Shown here: positions 41,506 through 45,804 of the stretch, piece after piece
Position numbering within the stretch: the first letter of the stretch is position 1
Layout: each line of letters begins with the position of its first letter
Source: Marinifilum_A sediminis
Lineage (GTDB): Bacteria > Bacteroidota > Bacteroidia > Bacteroidales > Marinifilaceae
NCBI GenBank assembly: GCA_947496465.1
Contig: CANMCX010000025.1
Coordinates: 1-45,804, forward strand
Length of the DNA stretch: 45,804 nt
Direction of reading: 5' to 3'
The notes under the pieces: model-generated
What the model was told of the DNA's origin: nothing
The model's input: the letters and a program-made list of their open reading frames with translations, nothing else
Databases searched by the model: none
Program-made: the position numbers and the translations under genes

Positions 41506-42273
41506 ATGAAAAAGATATTCATAATAGTTCTTGTTCTATTTATTTGTGGACAGATAAGAGGGCAGGGAAAAGCGAAAATATCAACTGACAGACCAAGTCA
41601 GTCGGAATCTACTGTTGTAATTCCTGTAAAGAAGTTGCAATTGGAAACTGGGTTTGCTTTTGAGAAAGTGAATGATCGTATTAACAATACCACCTATAAT
41701 TCTTCTGTATTTCGATATGGATTAGTTGAGAATGTAGAGCTTCGATTAGGATTGCAATATTTGGGAACTGAAATTTCATTGGATGGCGGAGATATTGATG
41801 AAAATGGTTTTGGACCCATTACTATTGGAGGGAAGTTTTTCTTAAAGGAAGAGAGTGAAACAATGCCGGCTTTGGCATTTTTAACCACCTTATTTATTCC
41901 TAATTCAGGTAGTAGTGCTTTCGAGAATAATAATTTAGGTGTTGATTTTAGATTGAATGCAGATTATTCTTTAAACGAGGGCATGGCTCTGGGAGCTAAT
42001 CTTGGAGTGATATGGAGTGGAAAAGAGAATGAAGATTACGCTATTGGTTTTTATTCAACAGTTATTGATATCAGTTTGAATGAAAAATTGAATGTATTCG
42101 CGGAATTGTATGGTTATTTGCCAGGAGAAGGAAAAAATGATCACAGATGGAATGGAGGTTTAACCTATGCAGTAAATGCTGATTTACAGTTAGATTTCTC
42201 AACCGGACTTGGATTAAGTGAGGTTTCTCCGGATTTTTTTATTAGCTTAGGGTTATCGATAAGAATGCCTTAA
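41506..42273 (+). CDS. Outer-membrane transporter of the MetA-phenol type
   Basis: This 255-residue protein has a signal peptide (Ile-Phe-Ile-Ile-Val-Leu-Val-Leu-Phe-Ile-Cys-Gly) and the conserved opening Ile-Ser-Thr-Asp-Arg-Pro-Ser-Gln-Ser-Glu-Ser with Leu-Gln-Leu-Glu-Thr-Gly-Phe-Ala-Phe. The rest is amphipathic strands with a closing Leu-Gly-Leu-Ser-Ile-Arg. Such barrels are annotated as MetA-pathway or transporter proteins; the cargo is unknown. Short extension to TTG at 41500 is possible. It follows the DUF2007 gene on one strand. Confidence 0.85.
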   Translation: MKKIFIIVLVLFICGQIRGQGKAKISTDRPSQSESTVVIPVKKLQLETGFAFEKVNDRINNTTYNSSVFRYGLVENVELRLGLQYLGTEISLDGGDIDENGFGPITIGGKFFLKEESETMPALAFLTTLFIPNSGSSAFENNNLGVDFRLNADYSLNEGMALGANLGVIWSGKENEDYAIGFYSTVIDISLNEKLNVFAELYGYLPGEGKNDHRWNGGLTYAVNADLQLDFSTGLGLSEVSPDFFISLGLSIRMP

Positions 42274-42302
42274 CAGGCAGTTCATTACATCAATTCAAAA
42301 TG

Positions 42303-42338
42303 AGCTTGATCAGTAGTGGTGCTGATCAAGCTTTTTTT
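42303..42338. terminator. Terminator between convergent barrel and cupin genes
   Basis: AGCTTGATCAG pairs with CTGATCAAGCT around TAGTGGTG and is followed by seven T on the plus strand. A weaker T-rich stretch on the other side may serve the cupin gene too. Confidence 0.88.
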
Positions 42339-42342
42339 ATTC

Positions 42343-42645
42343 TTATTCTGGTAAAATTCTCGAAATTAAAAACTTTGAATCTTCAATTGCTTTTAAGCCA
42401 TGCATTTGATCTTTGTTAAAACTAAAAAAATCGTCTGCTTTAACCGTATACGTTTCTCCTTCAATATCAAAGATAAGCTCACCTGAGATAAGATATAAAC
42501 CGGCATTTGCAGGGGCTGGTTGAGCAGGTACTTCCATTCCTTTTTCGAGCGTAACAATTAAACTTTCAAACTTTTCGTTGGAGTAGATTTGTTCTTTTTG
42601 AATTTTAGAAACATTCAGTTTATCGGATAGGTTTTTTAGTAACAT
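42343..42645 (-). CDS. Cupin-domain protein
   Basis: This cytosolic single-cupin protein is 100 residues if it starts at 42645 (Met-Leu-Leu-Lys-Asn-Leu), or 123 if at 42714. The barrel is marked by Leu-Glu-Lys-Gly-Met-Glu-Val-Pro, Gly-Leu-Tyr-Leu-Ile-Ser-Gly-Glu-Leu, and Val-Lys-Ala-Asp-Asp-Phe-Phe with a late Met-His-Gly-Leu. A TATTTTTG box at 42723-42716 on the minus strand puts the transcript start at or past 42714, so the shorter start is more likely. Typical metal-binding His pairs are mostly replaced, so the role is unclear. Confidence 0.75.
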   Translation of the reverse strand: MLLKNLSDKLNVSKIQKEQIYSNEKFESLIVTLEKGMEVPAQPAPANAGLYLISGELIFDIEGETYTVKADDFFSFNKDQMHGLKAIEDSKFLISRILPE

Positions 42646-42715
42646 GCTTAGAGTGTTTAGTTTTATAGGCGTAAAATAATTAAATTCCGAAGATAAAGTA
42701 GCTGTATCATTCAAA

Positions 42716-42723
42716 CAAAAATA
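42716..42723 (-). promoter_or_regulatory. -7 box that decides the cupin gene start
   Basis: TATTTTTG on the minus strand fits TAnnTTTG and overlaps the immediate upstream of the longer possible start at 42714, arguing for the start at 42645. Confidence 0.5.
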
Positions 42724-42726
42724 TCG

Positions 42727-43188
42727 ATGCGAAATTCAAAACGATTTAATGCAAGTGTGATTGTTCTAATATCTTTAACCGTAATGTCTTGTAATATGAA
42801 TGTGAGTAATGAAAACAGTAAACAGCAATTAAAAGATACAGATGTAGAGTTTTCTAATTATTGCTTAAAGCATGGAATGAAAAAGGCATTTTACCAGTAT
42901 GCAGCGGATAATGCTGTGATGCTGCGTGAGAATTCTTATCCAATTGTTGGGCGGGAAAATATCAGGGATTTGTTTGTGGAAAGAAATGACAATTCTTTTG
43001 AATTTAGCTGGCAACCCATTGATGCGGATGTTGCAAATTCCGGAGAATTAGGGTATACTTATGGAACTTATAAAATTAAAACTGCGGATACTTTACTAGA
43101 AGGAACCTATGTTTCGATTTGGAAGCAGAATGCTAAAGGGGAATGGAAATATGTTTTAGATTCTGGCAATGAGGGACTCGGCAAATAG
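42727..43188 (+). CDS. NTF2-like (DUF4440-type) lipoprotein
   Basis: This 153-residue protein has a lipoprotein signal (Leu-Thr-Val-Met-Ser-Cys). The remainder is a single SnoaL/DUF4440-like fold: Tyr-Ala-Ala-Asp-Asn-Ala-Val-Met-Leu-Arg, Ile-Val-Gly-Arg-Glu-Asn-Ile-Arg-Asp-Leu-Phe, and Gly-Thr-Tyr-Val-Ser-Ile-Trp-Lys with Trp-Lys-Tyr-Val-Leu-Asp. Role unknown. The gene is divergent from the cupin gene, and only about 80 bases separate the starts. Confidence 0.85.
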   Translation: MRNSKRFNASVIVLISLTVMSCNMNVSNENSKQQLKDTDVEFSNYCLKHGMKKAFYQYAADNAVMLRENSYPIVGRENIRDLFVERNDNSFEFSWQPIDADVANSGELGYTYGTYKIKTADTLLEGTYVSIWKQNAKGEWKYVLDSGNEGLGK

Positions 43189-43278
43189 TTGTATGTATTG
43201 TTTATTAAACCATTCTAATAAGTCCAACTATTTCTATATTTTCGCGTACAGTACAATAGTCTTTTATTTTATCAGCGA

Positions 43279-44685
43279 ATGAAGAATCGATTTCAATTTA
43301 TTTTATCGTTTAGTGTTTTTGTTATTTTGTTCTTAGGCTTCTTCCTGTACTTTGTTTGGGTAGAGAATATCGTTTATAACAATTTGACCAAACAAGCTTT
43401 GGATGATAATTTAACCATTGGTGAATCGGTATTTGATATGTTTGAAAAGGCTGATGTTCCTGTCGAAAATAAAGAAGAGTTCTTGCAATTGGTACAAGAG
43501 ACTTGCGATGTTTTAAAATTGCCCAACGAGGGATACATTTGCTTGGTTGATTCGGTAGGAAATCTTCTGGCTGCACCAGGTCTTAAGGCAGATAAGAAAG
43601 TAAATATTGCTTCCGCATCGTTTCGTTCACTTAATCGAGATGAATCTTTTTCCTTTACTGATTTTTATGAATCTAAACCCTTTACTGGTTATTATGAGTA
43701 TGAACAATACGATTATTCAGATATTGTTGTTGCCATGAATTATGATATGATGGGCTATAAAATGCTGGTGCATCAAAGTGCTAAGATGATTAGAGGGCAT
43801 GCTCGTGAAAAATCGTTGCCATTACTTTGGGGTGGAATTGTATTAACTGTCTTTCTTTCTGTTTTATCTTATTTTGTGACTCATTATCAGGTGAAGAAAT
43901 ATCAATTTAGGATAAGTGCCCAGCATGCACAATTGGCAAAAGTGAATAATGAGATCAAGGAAAAGAATCAAACTCTGAGAGGGAAGAATATGATACTACA
44001 GGATCTTGCCTCAGAAAAAGATGCGCTTTTAGGTATCATGGCGCATGATTTGCGAAATCCGATAGGAGGTATAGAAAGTGTAATTAATCTGGTTAGTCTT
44101 GCTGGAGAGTTGAATTCTGAACAAAAGGAATATTTCTCTTTGTTAAAATCGCAGGTTAATTCTGCACAGGACTTAATTGCTGATGTTCTGGAGATGAATA
44201 AACTTGAGAACGATAAAGCGGAATTGAAAAAGGAGAGAATTGATCTGGTTCATTTTTTAGATCAAAAAATAAAGGATTTTGCTCCTTTGGCAAATAAGAA
44301 AGAGATTGAAATTGTTGCAGATTATAATGTTTCTGAGAACGATATAGAAACAGGAACCAATGAATTGAATCGAATAGTTGATAATTTACTATCGAACTCG
44401 ATAAAGTACAGTCCTATTGGTGCTCAGGTAACTGTGGGCTTAAAATCCGAAAAGAATAATTTGATCATGAGTTTTATCGATAAGGGAAAAGGCATTAAGG
44501 AAAAGGAAATGCCCATGCTCTTTAAAAAGTTTACCAAATTAAGTTCGCGCCCAACCAATGAAGAATCATCGTGCGGATTGGGCTTATACATTGTAAAATT
44601 ATTGTCGCAAAAGATTGGCGCCAAAGTAAAAGTAGAAAGTGTGTATGAAAAGGGAAGTACCTTTTCGGTAATTGTTCCTCTTTAA
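43279..44685 (+). CDS. Sensor histidine kinase
   Basis: This 468-residue membrane protein has two helices (8-28 and 182-201) around a periplasmic sensor domain of about 150 residues with single-Cache-like strands (Gly-Tyr-Ile-Cys-Leu-Val-Asp). A coiled coil (205-245) leads to HisKA with His256 in Met-Ala-His-Asp-Leu-Arg-Asn-Pro, then HATPase with Asn-Asn/Asp-Asn-Leu-Leu-Ser-Asn-Ser-Ile-Lys-Tyr-Ser, Asp-Lys-Gly-Lys-Gly-Ile, and Gly-Leu-Gly-Leu-Tyr-Ile-Val. No response regulator follows; the orphan receiver at 39199-39576 is a candidate partner. Its end overlaps rarD by four bases. Confidence 0.94.
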   Translation: MKNRFQFILSFSVFVILFLGFFLYFVWVENIVYNNLTKQALDDNLTIGESVFDMFEKADVPVENKEEFLQLVQETCDVLKLPNEGYICLVDSVGNLLAAPGLKADKKVNIASASFRSLNRDESFSFTDFYESKPFTGYYEYEQYDYSDIVVAMNYDMMGYKMLVHQSAKMIRGHAREKSLPLLWGGIVLTVFLSVLSYFVTHYQVKKYQFRISAQHAQLAKVNNEIKEKNQTLRGKNMILQDLASEKDALLGIMAHDLRNPIGGIESVINLVSLAGELNSEQKEYFSLLKSQVNSAQDLIADVLEMNKLENDKAELKKERIDLVHFLDQKIKDFAPLANKKEIEIVADYNVSENDIETGTNELNRIVDNLLSNSIKYSPIGAQVTVGLKSEKNNLIMSFIDKGKGIKEKEMPMLFKKFTKLSSRPTNEESSCGLGLYIVKLLSQKIGAKVKVESVYEKGSTFSVIVPL

Positions 44686-45578
44686 TTCGATTTGATTTTC
44701 TTTCGTGTATTTCGAATCATCGATGTGGTGTACAAAGCAAGTGCGAACCATATCAATGCGAAAGCAATAATTTGTTCTTTTCTAAATTCTTCTTTGTAGA
44801 TAACTACTCCTATCAATAGCATTAAAGTTGGACCTATGTATTGCATGAATCCAACCGCAGATAAAGGAATTCTTTGAGCACCTTTTGCAAACCAATACAA
44901 TGGCAATGTGGTTACCACTCCGGTAAGCATTAAGTACAAATCGGTAGAGTAAGAACCTACAAATAGAGCTCCGGTACTGTCAATTAACTTGTAGGCGATA
45001 AATATGGCTGCAAAAGGGGTTAATATTAAGGTTTCAACCGTTAAGGCGGGAATTGCTTCTATGCCGGCTGTTTTCTTTACCAATCCGTACAATCCGAATG
45101 AGCAAGCCAATATAATTGATATCCAAGGAAATTGTCCGTAATCGATGGTTAGGTAGATTACTGCTGATGTAGCGATGAGTAGGGCAGTGAGTTTTAATTT
45201 GTCTAATTTCTCGTTTAATACCATCATGCCCAGTAGAACATTAACAATGGGATTGATATAGTATCCTAAACTGGCTTCTACTATTTGATTGCTGTTTACA
45301 GCATAAATAAACAATCCCCAATTGCCACCTATCAGAATTGAGGATAGCAAGAGGCTGTTGCGAGTTTTTTTCTGAGATAAAAGTTCACGAAGGTTTTTTT
45401 GTCGTTTCCAAAGAATAAGAATTGCCAAAAACACGAAAGACCAAAATATTCGATGTGCCAAAACTTCGACTGCGGGAACATGACTTAGGAGTTTCCAGAA
45501 TAAAGGAAGTATACCCCAGGCAAAAAAGGCTTGAAGAGCGTAAATGTATCCTATGGTGTTGTTCTTGCTGTTTTCCAT
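44682..45578 (-). CDS. rarD: EamA family transporter RarD
   Basis: This 298-residue inner-membrane protein has ten helices of two EamA repeats with RarD features: Ala-Phe-Phe-Ala-Trp-Gly-Ile-Leu-Pro-Leu-Phe-Trp-Lys at the start, His-Arg-Ile-Phe-Trp-Ser-Phe, Asn-Trp-Gly-Leu-Phe-Ile-Tyr-Ala-Val-Asn, and Leu-Gly-Tyr-Tyr-Ile-Asn-Pro. The exported substrate is unknown. Its end overlaps the convergent histidine-kinase gene by four bases. A TACATTTG box lies 35 bases before the start. Confidence 0.92.
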   Translation of the reverse strand: MENSKNNTIGYIYALQAFFAWGILPLFWKLLSHVPAVEVLAHRIFWSFVFLAILILWKRQKNLRELLSQKKTRNSLLLSSILIGGNWGLFIYAVNSNQIVEASLGYYINPIVNVLLGMMVLNEKLDKLKLTALLIATSAVIYLTIDYGQFPWISIILACSFGLYGLVKKTAGIEAIPALTVETLILTPFAAIFIAYKLIDSTGALFVGSYSTDLYLMLTGVVTTLPLYWFAKGAQRIPLSAVGFMQYIGPTLMLLIGVVIYKEEFRKEQIIAFALIWFALALYTTSMIRNTRKKIKSN

Positions 45579-45613
45579 GATGGCTGAACTTTAAGCTGAT
45601 TGGTTGAGTGGCG

Positions 45614-45621
45614 CAAATGTA
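45614..45621 (-). promoter_or_regulatory. -7 box before rarD
   Basis: TACATTTG on the minus strand fits TAnnTTTG and lies 35 bases before the rarD ATG. No clear -33 element is in range. Confidence 0.52.
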
Positions 45622-45648
45622 GGAAAATAATACCGATTGGTATTGAAA

Positions 45649-45775
45649 GAGCCTGAAAGGCTCATATATTTTTTGCGGATTGGTTTGGTCCGATCGAAAG
45701 TGTATTGTTTTTGTCCTCGAGCCGGATGGGCTCTTCATTTTTGGCTTGACCCAAAAACGAAGCAAAAAGGTCAAG
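45649..45775. repeat. Cluster of short inverted repeats at the right edge
   Basis: GAGCC-n5-GGCTC occurs twice (45649-45663 and 45719-45733), and CTTGACC (45745-45751) faces GGTCAAG (45769-45775) around an A-rich loop with AACGAAGC. I recall the last element as common in Bacteroidota genomes but did not check it. The stretch has no convincing gene, and an ORF reading through it on the minus strand overlaps rarD in a wrong frame. Confidence 0.5.
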
Positions 45776-45804
45776 GCTACATTAAAAAGATCATGATTCT
45801 TATT

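Noticed and set aside
45385..45774. Minus-strand ORF of 129 residues upstream of rarD
   Set aside because: It overlaps most of the start of rarD in another frame, reads through inverted repeats, and its composition (Ser/Arg/Phe-rich) is unlike neighbouring proteins.

Overview
The window looks like part of a chromosome from a low-GC marine Bacteroidota, possibly in the Marinifilaceae/Marinilabiliales range. That placement is an inference from gene families, not a phylogeny. The supporting signs are a TonB-dependent receptor with a CarboxypepD-like N-terminus, DUF3667, HxlR, SIMPL and tricorn-type S41 proteins, many exported beta-rich proteins, strong AT bias, and several -7 boxes of the Bacteroidota form TAnnTTTG.

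Region 1 (1 to about 6950) is the most unusual part. It is a run of short, co-oriented, functionally unrelated genes: a coiled-coil membrane protein, a SUKH/SMI1-KNR4 protein, an outer-membrane barrel, a RimL-type acetyltransferase, a LamG-like exported protein with a DUF3795 protein, and a cation diffusion facilitator. They are separated by five copies of one spacer, about 340 bp when complete. Every spacer begins at the same point, AACAAAAGTAAGCGTTGCGC or a close variant, directly after a gene-specific end. It then carries a long hairpin with a T-run. Next comes a 53-codon remnant that reads like the C-terminus of a DDE transposase; four copies share the same in-frame UAG. Three copies end at the same right edge, GTGCCTTAAC. 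Two genes are also bounded by matched inverted ends of the GTTRRRY/RYYYAAC kind. This looks like a gene-cassette array, but the spacers are far longer than ordinary attC sites and no integrase gene is visible.

Region 2 (7 to 21 kb) is all on the plus strand. It holds an exported SecD-head-like protein, a TRM11-like methyltransferase, a serine hydrolase, a DDAH-type hydrolase, and a series of small membrane or exported proteins. The latter include an HExxH protein, DUF3667, a CPBP-like protein, RDD, and two adjacent proteins that carry MORN/YwqK repeats joined to different partners. A GNAT enzyme and a TIM-barrel protein close it.

Region 3 (21 to 45.8 kb) is more ordinary core-like sequence. 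It has a tricorn-type protease, a C45-like Ntn hydrolase, a nitroreductase divergent from an HxlR regulator with a promoter/operator between them, an AraC regulator with a double SnoaL-like lipoprotein, SIMPL, PlsC plus a patatin phospholipase, a TonB-dependent receptor, endonuclease IV, TauE/SafE, MarC, MsrB, an alpha/beta hydrolase, a lone receiver protein, a Crp-like regulator coupled to a CAT-like acetyltransferase, a DUF2007 protein, a MetA-type barrel, a cupin, an NTF2-like lipoprotein, a sensor histidine kinase and RarD. The last 200 bases hold several short inverted repeats and no convincing gene. No rRNA, tRNA, CRISPR array or intact insertion sequence was seen.
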